A DNA stretch of 32,114 bases from assembly GCA_045546695.1 (NCBI GenBank), contig JAZQDE010000034.1, forward strand, positions 1 through 32,114. The letters are read 5' to 3'. This document shows, piece after piece, positions 8,435 to 17,329 of the stretch. The DNA is from SIG424 sp045546695. GTDB lineage: Bacteria; Bacillota; Clostridia; UBA1212; UBA1255. Below the pieces are notes generated by a model. The model worked only from the letters and a program-made list of their open reading frames with translations, did no database searches and had not been told where the DNA came from. The position numbers were made by a program, and so were the translations under genes. Position 1 is the stretch's first letter. Each line of letters begins with the position of its first letter.

Positions 8435-9550
8435 TCATCTTGCGACATATGAGCCAAAGCCTATACCTTCTACCAGTCCATGGACTTTTAACATCGTAAC
8501 AGCCGACAGCACAGTCTGAACATCGAGGTTTGTTGTCCTGCAAACCTCCTCCGCACTTGACACATTGCGCCTTAATGCTTCGTATACAGCTCTTTCTTCA
8601 TTCGTCAGAAGCCCACGCCCGGCATTACCACAGCTACCTTCCTGTGACATTTCATCTGTCATAAGTTCAAAGCCCATATCCTCTACTATATCGCGGGCAC
8701 ACGTGACGCAAACACAACCATTTCTTATAAGATCGTTTGTTCCCTGCGACATTTCACAGTTTATATTTCCCGGCACTGCATATACTGTTCTGTTCTCCTT
8801 AAGAGCGCTGTCACTTGTGATAAGGGCGCCACTGCTTTTACGCGCCTGTACAACGACAGTGCCCATGCTGAGGCCGGCTATAATACGATTTCTTGCCGGA
8901 AAAAATTGTTTTTGCGGCGATGTTCCCGGAATGTAATCACTTACAACCGCTCCATTTTCTATAATGCGTGAATATAATTGCTTGTTTTCAGGAGGATAAA
9001 CGTAGTCCACGCCGCAGCCCAGCACCGCAATGGTGCGCCCGCCTCCATCAAGAGAGCCCTTATGTGCATAGCTGTCAACGCCTCTTGCCATACCGCTTAT
9101 TGTAGTCATACCCATGAAAGCAAGATCCTTTGACAAATCATACGCAACTTTCCTCCCGTACCCGTCTGCATTTCTAGAACCCACAACCGACACAGTACGC
9201 CTGTAATCTTCTTCTATGCTTCCGTAATAGTACAAAACAAGTGGTGGCGAATACATTTCACGAAGAAAACATGGATAATTATCATCTGCTATGCTGCATA
9301 CCCCGATGCCCCTTTTTCGTGCATCAACATAGATTTTTTCGGCCTCTTTTTTTAACGAATCATCCAGAATACGCTGACAAAGCCGCTCGTTTTCCGCAAC
9401 GCGGCACGGTAATTCATCCTGCTTCTTTATCGCATATATTTTATCCGGCGTATGATAAATTTCCAGCAGTTTATTCAGGCAATCAAACCGCTTAGTACTC
9501 ATAAGTAACGTAAACCATATGTGAAAGACAGCATTGAAATCGTCGTTCAT
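8435..9550 (-). CDS. dprA: DNA-processing protein DprA
   Basis: DprA binds incoming single-stranded DNA during natural transformation and loads RecA. It is also found in many bacteria not known to be competent. The 371 residues have an N-terminal SAM-like region, the extended Rossmann fold (about 105-310) and a C-terminal winged helix (about 315-371, TNLDVQTVLSAVTML). The central family motifs are clear: VSVVGSRNADGYG, TISGMARGVDSYAHKGSL, TIAVLGCGVDYVYP, FPARNRIIAGLS and GALITSDSALKENRTVYAVPG. The start is ATG 9550 with AAGGGGG upstream, 12 bases after the comM stop, so the two are co-transcribed. The downstream topA promoter sits directly after its stop. Confidence 0.96.
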   Translation of the reverse strand: MNDDFNAVFHIWFTLLMSTKRFDCLNKLLEIYHTPDKIYAIKKQDELPCRVAENERLCQRILDDSLKKEAEKIYVDARKRGIGVCSIADDNYPCFLREMYSPPLVLYYYGSIEEDYRRTVSVVGSRNADGYGRKVAYDLSKDLAFMGMTTISGMARGVDSYAHKGSLDGGGRTIAVLGCGVDYVYPPENKQLYSRIIENGAVVSDYIPGTSPQKQFFPARNRIIAGLSMGTVVVQARKSSGALITSDSALKENRTVYAVPGNINCEMSQGTNDLIRNGCVCVTCARDIVEDMGFELMTDEMSQEGSCGNAGRGLLTNEERAVYEALRRNVSSAEEVCRTTNLDVQTVLSAVTMLKVHGLVEGIGFGSYVAR

Positions 9551-9562
9551 CTGCTTGCCCCC

Positions 9563-11110
9563 TTACTTTTCAGATATCATATTGTCAAGAGTTCTATAGG
9601 AAATCGCCTCCGTTATATGCGTTACTTTTATTGTTTCACTGAACTCCATATCAGCAATTGTACGTGCTATTTTCAATATCTTATCGTACGCTCTTGCACT
9701 GAAACCCATAACGTCGGTAGCCTTCTGTAATATGTTTTTCCCACCGGATTCAAGTCGACAATATTTTTCTCTGTCTTTTAGTGTCATATGCGCATTTACT
9801 TCAATATTACTGTTTTTATATCTTTCTTTCTGATATTCACGCACATTAATAACCCTCTTGCGTATCTGCGCACTTGTTTCATTCGCAGACAGTGAATCCA
9901 TGTCCTTAAACGACACTCGTTTCATCGGAATATGAATATCAATCCTGTCAAGAATTGGTTTTGAAATACGCGAAATAGTAGTCTTGACCTGCATAGGCGT
10001 ACACGTACACGTGCCTTCGAAGAGTTTGCCGCACCTGCAAGGGTTTGCGGCTCCGATGAAAATAAAATCAGTCGGCAGGCACTGCGTATATCCCAGACGG
10101 GATATCAGCATACTTCTTTGTTCAAGAGGCTGACGCAGAATCTGTATTAACGAAGTGTCATACTCAGTCATCTCGTCCATAAAAAGAACCCCTTTATGTG
10201 CCAGTGATATTTCACCCGGAATCAAGGGTCGTCCTCCACCCACAAGGGCTGTCTTTGTTATGCCCGGGCAGATTACACGAAGTGGTCTTACTCTCATAAG
10301 TCCACCTCCTGCCGGCAAAAGCCGTGCCAGACTGTACACACCGGTCACCTCGTACGCTTCACTGTCAGAAAGTGGCGGTAGAATACTTGTAAAACGTTTT
10401 CCCAGCATTGTTTTCCCGCAGCCAGGTGCTCCCAGCATCAACACGTTGTGACCTCCGCAAGCTGCAATTTCCATTGCCCGTTTTGCCTGGCACTGCCCCT
10501 TTACTTCTGAAAAATCCGGAAAATCTTCTTCTGTCACTTCGCCGACAATTCTGCCTTGCGAATCGATAAGTCCACATTCCATTCCTTTGCTGTTTTCAGA
10601 CAAAGTGTTCAGAACCGCAATCGCACCACGCAGATCATCTACCGGGAAAACATTCAATTCCTTTACGTTTATTGCTTCGTTTGCGTTTGCATATGGCACA
10701 ATCGCATGTAGTGCCCCCTCTTTTGCAGCCTGCGTAAGTCTGATAAGCACACCATTGGATTCTTTTACCTTCCCATCAAGCGACAGTTCGCCTATAATTG
10801 CGCATTTATTAATACATGCACAATTGACTACACCTGCCGCACTCAGGATGCCAACGGCAATCGGCAAATCAAGGAAGGCACCTTCTTTTCTCAATCCCGC
10901 CGGAGCCAGATTTACGCAGATACGTCCATCCGGAAATTTATACCCATTATTGTTGATAGCCGTCCTTACTCTGACCCGCGCCTCTTTAATCGACACATCT
11001 CCTTGCCCGACAATATCAAACTCCGGTATACCCCGTGAAATATTTGTTTCTACGTCAATGCGAAAACTTTTTATGCCCAAAATGCCGTATGTGATTACCT
11101 TCGATAACAT
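9563..11110 (-). CDS. comM: YifB/ComM-family Mg-chelatase-like AAA+ ATPase
   Basis: ComM is a hexameric DNA helicase that helps branch migration during natural transformation. Members in other bacteria (YifB) are less well understood. The layout is an N-terminal ChlI/Lon-like domain (about 1-170), an AAA+ Mg-chelatase domain with Walker A GAPGCGKT (about 225-235) and Walker B VLFMDE (about 308), a cysteine cluster CRCGKLFEGTCTC, and a C-terminal Mg_chelatase_C helical domain. I chose ATG 11110 (515 codons), because AAAGGAG sits 7 bases upstream and the family N-terminus is M-x-x-K-V-x-S/T-Y-G. An open extension up to 11176 lacks a ribosome-binding site. It pairs with dprA 12 bases downstream. 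Confidence 0.94.
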   Translation of the reverse strand: MLSKVITYGILGIKSFRIDVETNISRGIPEFDIVGQGDVSIKEARVRVRTAINNNGYKFPDGRICVNLAPAGLRKEGAFLDLPIAVGILSAAGVVNCACINKCAIIGELSLDGKVKESNGVLIRLTQAAKEGALHAIVPYANANEAINVKELNVFPVDDLRGAIAVLNTLSENSKGMECGLIDSQGRIVGEVTEEDFPDFSEVKGQCQAKRAMEIAACGGHNVLMLGAPGCGKTMLGKRFTSILPPLSDSEAYEVTGVYSLARLLPAGGGLMRVRPLRVICPGITKTALVGGGRPLIPGEISLAHKGVLFMDEMTEYDTSLIQILRQPLEQRSMLISRLGYTQCLPTDFIFIGAANPCRCGKLFEGTCTCTPMQVKTTISRISKPILDRIDIHIPMKRVSFKDMDSLSANETSAQIRKRVINVREYQKERYKNSNIEVNAHMTLKDREKYCRLESGGKNILQKATDVMGFSARAYDKILKIARTIADMEFSETIKVTHITEAISYRTLDNMISEK

Positions 11111-11142
11111 CTGCTTGCTCCTTTCCTTTTCAGGTGCCCCGT

Positions 11143-11151
11143 AGTTTAGCA
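11143..11151 (-). promoter_or_regulatory. Possible extended -10 element for comM-dprA
   Basis: On the minus strand TGCTAAACT reads as an extended -10 (TGn + TAAACT) about 33 bases before the comM ATG, just past the terminator at 11163-11205. The -35 region is only T-rich (the terminator U-tract). It is proposed mainly because comM needs a promoter after that terminator. Confidence 0.35.
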
Positions 11152-11162
11152 CACTCTGCGGC

Positions 11163-11205
11163 ACAAAAAAATACACCCCTCGTGATATTTCCCGATGGAT
11201 GTATT
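11163..11205 (-). terminator. Rho-independent terminator ending the glycogen/nrdR operon
   Basis: On the minus strand AATACATCC (11197-11205) pairs with GGGTGTATT (11170-11178), a 9-bp stem with one G-U pair. A run of seven T follows (overlapping 11165-11171). The loop is rather long (18 bases). It lies about 100 bases past the nrdR stop and 55 bases before the comM start. The A/T-rich stretch 11206-11305 between nrdR and this hairpin shows nothing else recognisable. Confidence 0.7.
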
Positions 11206-11305
11206 AGTGTTTGTAAAAATCAAAGGTTTTATGCCGTTTTTTATGCATTTTTCGCATTTTTCACGCAAAAAATTGTTTCATTCGGCGGGCATTTTATTTC
11301 CCGGA

Positions 11306-11761
11306 TTACTTTTCCTGGATGATTTTGGAAAGCTCAGCCAGGAACGTATCTACATCTTTGAACTGTTTATATACAGAAGCAAATCTTACATATGCAACTT
11401 CGTCAAGATTCTTGAGTCTTGGCATAATCAACTCGCCGATCTCAGTCGACGTAATTTCCCTTTTCATCGTATTCAGAATCACTTGTTCTACGTTTATAGC
11501 AAGGTCTTCTACCTGAGTAATTGAAACAGGTCTCTTGCTGCAGGCCTTGAGGATACAGTTGATAATCTTGTTTCTGTCATAAATCTGACGTGTGCCATCT
11601 TTTTTGATAACAATAAGAGGCGTATCTTCAATCTTTTCATATGTCGTAAAACGCGCGCCACATTTTAAGCATTCTCGCCTTCTGCGGATAGCGCTGCCTT
11701 CTTCTGTCGGCCTTGAGTCGATTACTTTATCTTCCATATGACTGCAAAAAGGACATTTCAC
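11306..11761 (-). CDS. nrdR: Transcriptional repressor NrdR
   Basis: NrdR senses ATP/dATP through an ATP-cone and represses ribonucleotide reductase genes by binding NrdR boxes. A zinc ribbon is at residues 2-34 (CPFC...CLKCGARFTTYE) with the basic IRRRRECLKCG stretch. An ATP-cone occupies about 45-135 (VIKKDGTRQIYDRNKI). The 151-residue length is typical. GTG 11761 is preferred because NrdR proteins nearly always begin M-K/R-C-P-F-C. A GTG at 11770 in the same frame is possible but lies only 4 bases from AAAGGAG. It starts 21 bases after the GH13 gene stop (12 for the longer form), so it appears to be the last gene of the glycogen operon. No nrd genes are in the window. Confidence 0.95.
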   Translation of the reverse strand: MKCPFCSHMEDKVIDSRPTEEGSAIRRRRECLKCGARFTTYEKIEDTPLIVIKKDGTRQIYDRNKIINCILKACSKRPVSITQVEDLAINVEQVILNTMKREITSTEIGELIMPRLKNLDEVAYVRFASVYKQFKDVDTFLAELSKIIQEK

Positions 11762-11782
11762 AATTATCACCCTGCTCCTTTA

Positions 11783-13453
11783 TTATTTTTCTATAACATA
11801 GCCCCAATTACCGGCACTTACCAACACACTATATACTTTTTTGTCAAAATATTCAATACCTGTGTGTATTCTGTCAATAATTACCATGATTTCTTTGTTA
11901 TCAGTCGTACGTTTATATGCAAAAACGTCGTCATTTTCCATATCAACAAATGTTATATCGCCGCGCGTGAAAACTTTGTCAGACTTTCTCATCGATGCCA
12001 TGTCAGCAAACCATTTTATGGAATCTTCGTCAAGACTCGTCCACGGCATCGGCCTTCTGTTGTCCGGGTCCGTAAGGCCCTCTAACATTGTCTCGTCACC
12101 ATAGTACACAAGTGGCACTCCGGGGAACGTAAACTGCACCAGTGAAAAGGCTTTTACCATATCACGGTCGCCACATTCTGTCGCAAGGCGCTTTATATCA
12201 TGTGTCCCCGTCATATTCACGAGCGAATAAAAATTATGTTTCGGCACGTTTTCTTTAAGAGATTCAAATACCTCTGTAAGTTGACCTGACGTTATCTCCC
12301 CTTTAAGAAACTTAAGCAAATTGTCGTGAAAAACGTAATTTGTAACTGTATGCAATTCCTTTTCAGTAAAATACGTGCGTCTTTCGTCGTAGCTGACTTT
12401 GTTTGACGCATCTTCCCATACTTCACCTAAAATGACCTGATCCTCGTTTGTTGCTTTTCTGAGTTCGCGTAAAAACTCACTCGGAAGTTCATCCGCAACG
12501 TCAAGTCTCCATCCACATATACCCTGGGTACACCTTGTCTTTATAACACTGTCTTCGTTTCTGACAATAAAATCAAGGTAAGATGGCTCAAGTTCGTTGA
12601 CATTAGGAACAGCAGCTATATCCCACCAGCAATCGTACGTACCGTCTTCTCTGAAACGATACCAATTCCTGTATGGAGAGTCCTCGTTGTGATATGCGCC
12701 GCCACCATATCTGTTGTACATGTCAAAGTATATACTGTCATTGCCGGTGTGACTGAATACGCCATCGAGCATTATGCCAATATTTTCCTTCTTTGCTTCA
12801 CTTAATAAATGTGAAAAGGCTGTCTCGCCGCCAAGAACTTCATCGACTTTAGTGTAATCTTCAGTGTCATATCTGTGATTGCTGATTGCTTTGAAAATCG
12901 GATTCAGATATATAACGTTTGCACCAAGTGACTTGATATAATCAAGTTTTTCTGCCACGCCCCATAAGTTGCCTGCGTAAAAATCCCATCTGACAACTTC
13001 ATTATCTTCGTTTCTGATATACATCGGCGTATCTTGCCACGTAGCATAAATGAAAGAATCTTTCTTAAATTCACACGGACCTTCTCCCCGGTAAAATCTG
13101 TCAGGGAAAATCTGGTAAATTATGGCATCATAGAACCATTCGGGTACTTCCAGATCCTGTCTGTATACAGTCAGCTGCTTTTCATCGGATTCAGGAAGTG
13201 AATAAAAATACGTGCCCGGTCGTGACAGAGCATCTTCTTCCAGATAATAGGTAATAAAATTACCATTTACTTCCGATGGAATCACAGTAATACTGTCTTT
13301 TTCATAGCACGCTTCCCATTTTAAAGTAAGAGGAATTTGCCACAGATTATCGCCTTCTTCTACCTCAAAACAAAGACGGACGCGGGTCTTGCAAGGCACC
13401 GCGCCGTATGGCTCTTTGTATCTTATTTCACGTGAATTATGCTTTATAATCAT
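11783..13453 (-). CDS. GH13 alpha-glucan hydrolase (neopullulanase/cyclomaltodextrinase-like)
   Basis: This alpha-amylase-family enzyme probably cleaves alpha-1,4 (and perhaps alpha-1,6) links in short maltodextrins left from glycogen breakdown. The four GH13 regions are intact: DGVFSH (D230-H235), GWRLDVADE (nucleophile D318), ILGEVWED (acid/base E344) and TGTHDIKR (D419). The motif GVPLVYYGDET followed by DPDNRRPMPW is typical of the neopullulanase/maltogenic amylase group (GH13_20). Residues 1-100 form a beta-sandwich-like N-terminal domain. There is no signal peptide, so it is cytoplasmic. I chose ATG 13453, which overlaps the last 17 bases of glgP; the open frame further upstream only shadows glgP and lacks an ATG. 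Its place after glgP suggests a debranching or trimming role in glycogen use. Confidence 0.88.
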   Translation of the reverse strand: MIIKHNSREIRYKEPYGAVPCKTRVRLCFEVEEGDNLWQIPLTLKWEACYEKDSITVIPSEVNGNFITYYLEEDALSRPGTYFYSLPESDEKQLTVYRQDLEVPEWFYDAIIYQIFPDRFYRGEGPCEFKKDSFIYATWQDTPMYIRNEDNEVVRWDFYAGNLWGVAEKLDYIKSLGANVIYLNPIFKAISNHRYDTEDYTKVDEVLGGETAFSHLLSEAKKENIGIMLDGVFSHTGNDSIYFDMYNRYGGGAYHNEDSPYRNWYRFREDGTYDCWWDIAAVPNVNELEPSYLDFIVRNEDSVIKTRCTQGICGWRLDVADELPSEFLRELRKATNEDQVILGEVWEDASNKVSYDERRTYFTEKELHTVTNYVFHDNLLKFLKGEITSGQLTEVFESLKENVPKHNFYSLVNMTGTHDIKRLATECGDRDMVKAFSLVQFTFPGVPLVYYGDETMLEGLTDPDNRRPMPWTSLDEDSIKWFADMASMRKSDKVFTRGDITFVDMENDDVFAYKRTTDNKEIMVIIDRIHTGIEYFDKKVYSVLVSAGNWGYVIEK

Positions 13454-15872
13454 GTCTGACGTTCCAGATATCCTCTGCGTAATTTCTGATAGTATTGTCA
13501 CTGGAGAAAATACCTGATTCGGCAATATTTACCACTGACATCTTACGGAATTTATCAACGTCCTTGTAAAGGTCGCTGACTCTATTTTGTGCATCAACAT
13601 ATGATGCAAAATCTCTTAATGTGAAGAACGGATCGTTATGTGTCACGAGCTGGTCGTAAATAAGATCGAAATCACTCTCGGGTGCCAGTCCGAAATAACC
13701 CTGCTTCATCTGATTCAGAATCGTCTGAATACGCGCGTCACCTTTGATAACGTCGCGTGCAGAATAATTGCCGTTGTTCTGGTATGAAATAACTTCGTCT
13801 GATCTGAGACCAAAGAGAATGATATTGTCATCACCCACTGCCTGGTGAATCTCAACGTTTGCGCCGTCAAGGGTAGCCACTGTCACAGCACCATTCATCA
13901 TGAACTTCATGTTACCTGTTCCGGAAGCTTCTTTTGAAGCTGTTGATATCTGCTCGCTGATATCTCCTGCAGGTATCATAATCTGTGCAATGCTTACACC
14001 ATAATTCGGTACAAATACAACCTTGAGCTTGTCGCTAACACGCTTGTCGTTGTTGATTTTATCAGCAACAGTGCAGATGAGTTTGATTGTATTCTTTGCA
14101 ATCGTATATCCGGGAAAAGCTTTTGCCCCGAAAATATACGTGCGCGGTGCAATGTCAAGTGACGGATTTTCACATAATCTGTTGTACAGATCCATAATCT
14201 GCATAATATTCAGAATCTGGCGTTTGTACATGTGAAGTCTCTTTACCTGAATATCAAAAACAGACGTCGGGTCAACTGTAATGTTATAATTTTCCTTAAT
14301 AAATGCTGCCAGACGCTCTTTGTTGTGCTGCTTGATAATAGCGCATTTTTCAACAAAAGCACTGTCATTTTCATACTTGCGGAGCTTTTTGAGTTCAAGC
14401 GGAGCTTTTTGCCATGAAGTACCAATCGTATTATCAATCAAAGATGACAGTTCAGGGTTTGCCTGAATAAGCCAGCGTCTGTGTGTAATACCATTTGTCT
14501 TGTTATTGAACTTGCCTTCATAAAACTCGTGAAAATCACGAAGTTCCTGCTCTTTAAGGATATCTGTATGAAGCTGAGCAACGCCATTTACACTGTGGCT
14601 GCCAACAATTGCCAGATGAGCCATCTTTACAACGCCGTCACGGATAATGGACATACGGCCGATTCTGTTCCAGTCGCTACCATATTTTGCCTGCAAATCA
14701 GCACAAAAACGTCTGTTGATCTCTTCCACGATCATATATACGCGTGGAAGCAACATCTTGAATACGTCAATATTCCATTTTTCAAGCGCTTCTGCGAGAA
14801 TCGTGTGGTTTGTATATCCGATCGTTTTTACCGTAATATCCCATGCAGTATCCCAATCCATACCATTTTCATCCATAAGAATTCTCATAAGCTCCGGAAC
14901 AGCAAGTGCCGGATGAGTATCATTTACATGAATTGCCACGTAGTCGTATAGTTTATAAAGATCAATACCATTCTTTTTAGCAGAAGCTATAATACTCTGA
15001 ATACCTGCACTGGTGAAAAAGTACTCCTGTTTGAGACGAAGGAGCTTGCCTCTTGCAGTAGAATCATCAGGATAAAGCACACTTGTAATAGCATTTGCAG
15101 CAGACTGACTTTCGATTGCTTTTTCAAAATCACCACGGCTGAACGTTGCAAAATCAAAACCTACGTCGCCTGTCTCTGCACTCCATAATCTGAGAGTATT
15201 TACAACTTTATTTTTATATCCGGGCACAGGCATATCATACGGGACGGCCAGAATCGGCTCGTAATCCGTATATGATACGTGCATTTTGCCGTCGCCATCC
15301 CAGTAAGTGTTGCAATTACCGCCGAACCTTACCATACAAGCTTCGTTGTAACGGCGTGTTTCCCAGACATTGGTAATCTTGAGCCAGTCATCGGGGCTCT
15401 CAATCTGGTAACCATTTACAATCTGCTGTTTGAAAAGACCATATCTGTATCTGAGACCGATGCCCACTCCGGGAACACCGATTGATGCCATAGAATCCAT
15501 AAAACAAGCCGCAAGTCTGCCAAGTCCGCCATTTCCGAGACCTGCATCAGGCTCAATCTCTTCCATCTGTGTAAGGTTTATTCCTAAATCTGCCAGACCT
15601 TCTTCAACTATGTCTCTTATACCAAGATTTACCAAAGCTGAGTCCATGAGTCTTCCGATAAGGAATTCCATGGAAAAATAATATACTTTTTTTGTCTTTG
15701 TCTTATCGTATTCTATCTGTGTCTCATGCCAGTCATATGACATATAATCCCTGATTGTCGCACCCAACGTCATATACTTAACCATATCAGGTGCATCTTC
15801 TACAGACACCTGGTACATTGATATCATTTTGCGTCTGTAGTCTGCAATAAAATTCTCTTTATTAAGATTCAA
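13437..15872 (-). CDS. glgP: Glycogen/maltodextrin phosphorylase
   Basis: This GT35 enzyme releases glucose-1-phosphate from non-reducing ends of glycogen or maltodextrin using inorganic phosphate and pyridoxal phosphate. The 811 residues match the bacterial family length. The PLP-binding lysine is K656 in GTGNMKFMMNGA, followed by VTVATLDGANVEI. Other conserved stretches are YFSMEFLIGR, GNGGLGRLAACF, HVNDTHPALAVPELMR and NGITHRRWL. The start codon is TTG at 15872, supported by GGAGG 8 bases upstream; no better ATG exists nearby. It follows glgA by 15 bases in the operon and overlaps the GH13 gene by 17 bases. Confidence 0.96.
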   Translation of the reverse strand: MNLNKENFIADYRRKMISMYQVSVEDAPDMVKYMTLGATIRDYMSYDWHETQIEYDKTKTKKVYYFSMEFLIGRLMDSALVNLGIRDIVEEGLADLGINLTQMEEIEPDAGLGNGGLGRLAACFMDSMASIGVPGVGIGLRYRYGLFKQQIVNGYQIESPDDWLKITNVWETRRYNEACMVRFGGNCNTYWDGDGKMHVSYTDYEPILAVPYDMPVPGYKNKVVNTLRLWSAETGDVGFDFATFSRGDFEKAIESQSAANAITSVLYPDDSTARGKLLRLKQEYFFTSAGIQSIIASAKKNGIDLYKLYDYVAIHVNDTHPALAVPELMRILMDENGMDWDTAWDITVKTIGYTNHTILAEALEKWNIDVFKMLLPRVYMIVEEINRRFCADLQAKYGSDWNRIGRMSIIRDGVVKMAHLAIVGSHSVNGVAQLHTDILKEQELRDFHEFYEGKFNNKTNGITHRRWLIQANPELSSLIDNTIGTSWQKAPLELKKLRKYENDSAFVEKCAIIKQHNKERLAAFIKENYNITVDPTSVFDIQVKRLHMYKRQILNIMQIMDLYNRLCENPSLDIAPRTYIFGAKAFPGYTIAKNTIKLICTVADKINNDKRVSDKLKVVFVPNYGVSIAQIMIPAGDISEQISTASKEASGTGNMKFMMNGAVTVATLDGANVEIHQAVGDDNIILFGLRSDEVISYQNNGNYSARDVIKGDARIQTILNQMKQGYFGLAPESDFDLIYDQLVTHNDPFFTLRDFASYVDAQNRVSDLYKDVDKFRKMSVVNIAESGIFSSDNTIRNYAEDIWNVRHDYKA

Positions 15873-15887
15873 ACTCTTTTCCTCCGA

Positions 15888-17321
15888 TTAGCCTATTAAT
15901 TCACTATATACTGCCATATACGCCTTTGCCTGACGGCTTCTGTCGTAGCGTGTTTTCATAGCTTGCTTTATCAGTTTATTCCATGCTTCTTTGTCTTTAA
16001 ACTGCAAGCTTGCGTATTGTAACACATTTAACATCTCGTGTGCATTATAATTTGCAAAAGAAAATCCATTTCCTTCTCCTGTATACTCATTATATGGCAC
16101 AACAGTGTCTTTGAGGCCGCCCGTTTCACGGACTAACGGAAGTGTACCATACGACATTGCTATAATCTGGCTGAGGCCGCATGGTTCAAACAACGATGGC
16201 ATCAGGAACAAATCAGCGCCTGCATAGATTTTCGAAGCGAGCTTGTTGTCAAACTTCATACACGCAGCCACTTTGCCCGGATATGAGTAGGCATAATATT
16301 CAAAGAAGTCCTGATAATCCTGGTCGCCTGTACCAAGAATTACCAACTGAACGTCCAGCTTCAGGATATCTTCCATCACGCACGTAATAAGGTCAATACC
16401 TTTTTGTTTTACGAGTCGTGAAATAAGTCCGACAACAGGTACGTCGGGATTCTTCGGAAGTCCTACTGCCTGCTGCAGATCTTCTTTACAGATTGCCTTG
16501 CGTGCAATAGACTTTGACGTATAATTCACAGCAATATTTTTATCAGTCTTAGGACTGTTTGTATCGTAGTCAATACCATTGAGTATTCCTACCAATTTAT
16601 GGGAATATGCACGAAGGAGTCCATCAAGGCCCTCTCCGAAATACGGAGTCTGTATTTCCTGCGCATAAGTGTTACTTACGGTCGTCACTTTGTCAGCATA
16701 AACGATACCTGCCTTCATAAATGACACACAATCGTTGTACTTAATCTTTTCATCGTTATAATAACCATAATTAAGTCCAAGCAGGTCTTCAATAATTGCC
16801 GGTGAAAATAATCCCTGATACTGGAGATTATGTATTGTGAAAACTGACTTGGTGTTATAAAACTCGGGGTTTTCACAATAAAAGTCTTTAAGATAAAGCG
16901 GAATCATGCCTGTGTGCCAGTCGTTGCAATGAATAATATCCGGATAAAAATCGTCCATGTGTTTTACGGATTCCATAACGGCCCTGCAGAAATATGCAAA
17001 ACGCTCACCATCATCGTAAAAACCATAGCAACCCGGTCTTTTGAAATAATATTCATTGTCTACGAAATATACAGGTACGCCCTCGTAATCCAGATATTCA
17101 AGTCCGCAATACTGATTACGCCAGCCCACATTCACACCATAAGATGCAAGGAGTCTCATATTGGACTTATAATCAATTGATATATCTCCATATTTTGGCA
17201 TAATAACGCGTACGTCTACTCCGGCTTCTTTAAGAGCCTTCGGAAGAGCATAAGCGACATCAGCAAGGCCACCCGTTTTGATAAACGGCTGAACCTCTGT
17301 GGAAACAAATAATATTTTCAT
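15888..17321 (-). CDS. glgA: Glycogen synthase (ADP-glucose, GT5)
   Basis: GlgA transfers glucose from ADP-glucose to the non-reducing end of an alpha-1,4-glucan. The 477 residues match the bacterial family length. The N-terminal ADP-glucose motif KTGGLADV starts at K15. Other conserved parts are HCNDWHTGMIPLYL, FTIHNLQYQG, GILNGIDYD and the C-terminal SLFEPCGLSQIIAMSYG, which carries the conserved Glu of the donor site. The start is ATG 17321, with GAGGTAG upstream overlapping the glgD stop (8-base gap). It is co-transcribed with glgB, glgC, glgD and glgP. Confidence 0.97.
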   Translation of the reverse strand: MKILFVSTEVQPFIKTGGLADVAYALPKALKEAGVDVRVIMPKYGDISIDYKSNMRLLASYGVNVGWRNQYCGLEYLDYEGVPVYFVDNEYYFKRPGCYGFYDDGERFAYFCRAVMESVKHMDDFYPDIIHCNDWHTGMIPLYLKDFYCENPEFYNTKSVFTIHNLQYQGLFSPAIIEDLLGLNYGYYNDEKIKYNDCVSFMKAGIVYADKVTTVSNTYAQEIQTPYFGEGLDGLLRAYSHKLVGILNGIDYDTNSPKTDKNIAVNYTSKSIARKAICKEDLQQAVGLPKNPDVPVVGLISRLVKQKGIDLITCVMEDILKLDVQLVILGTGDQDYQDFFEYYAYSYPGKVAACMKFDNKLASKIYAGADLFLMPSLFEPCGLSQIIAMSYGTLPLVRETGGLKDTVVPYNEYTGEGNGFSFANYNAHEMLNVLQYASLQFKDKEAWNKLIKQAMKTRYDRSRQAKAYMAVYSELIG

Positions 17322-17329
17322 TTTCTACC

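Noticed and set aside
11111..11176. Upstream extension of comM
   Set aside because: It has no ribosome-binding site and overlaps the terminator region; the family N-terminus starts at 11110.
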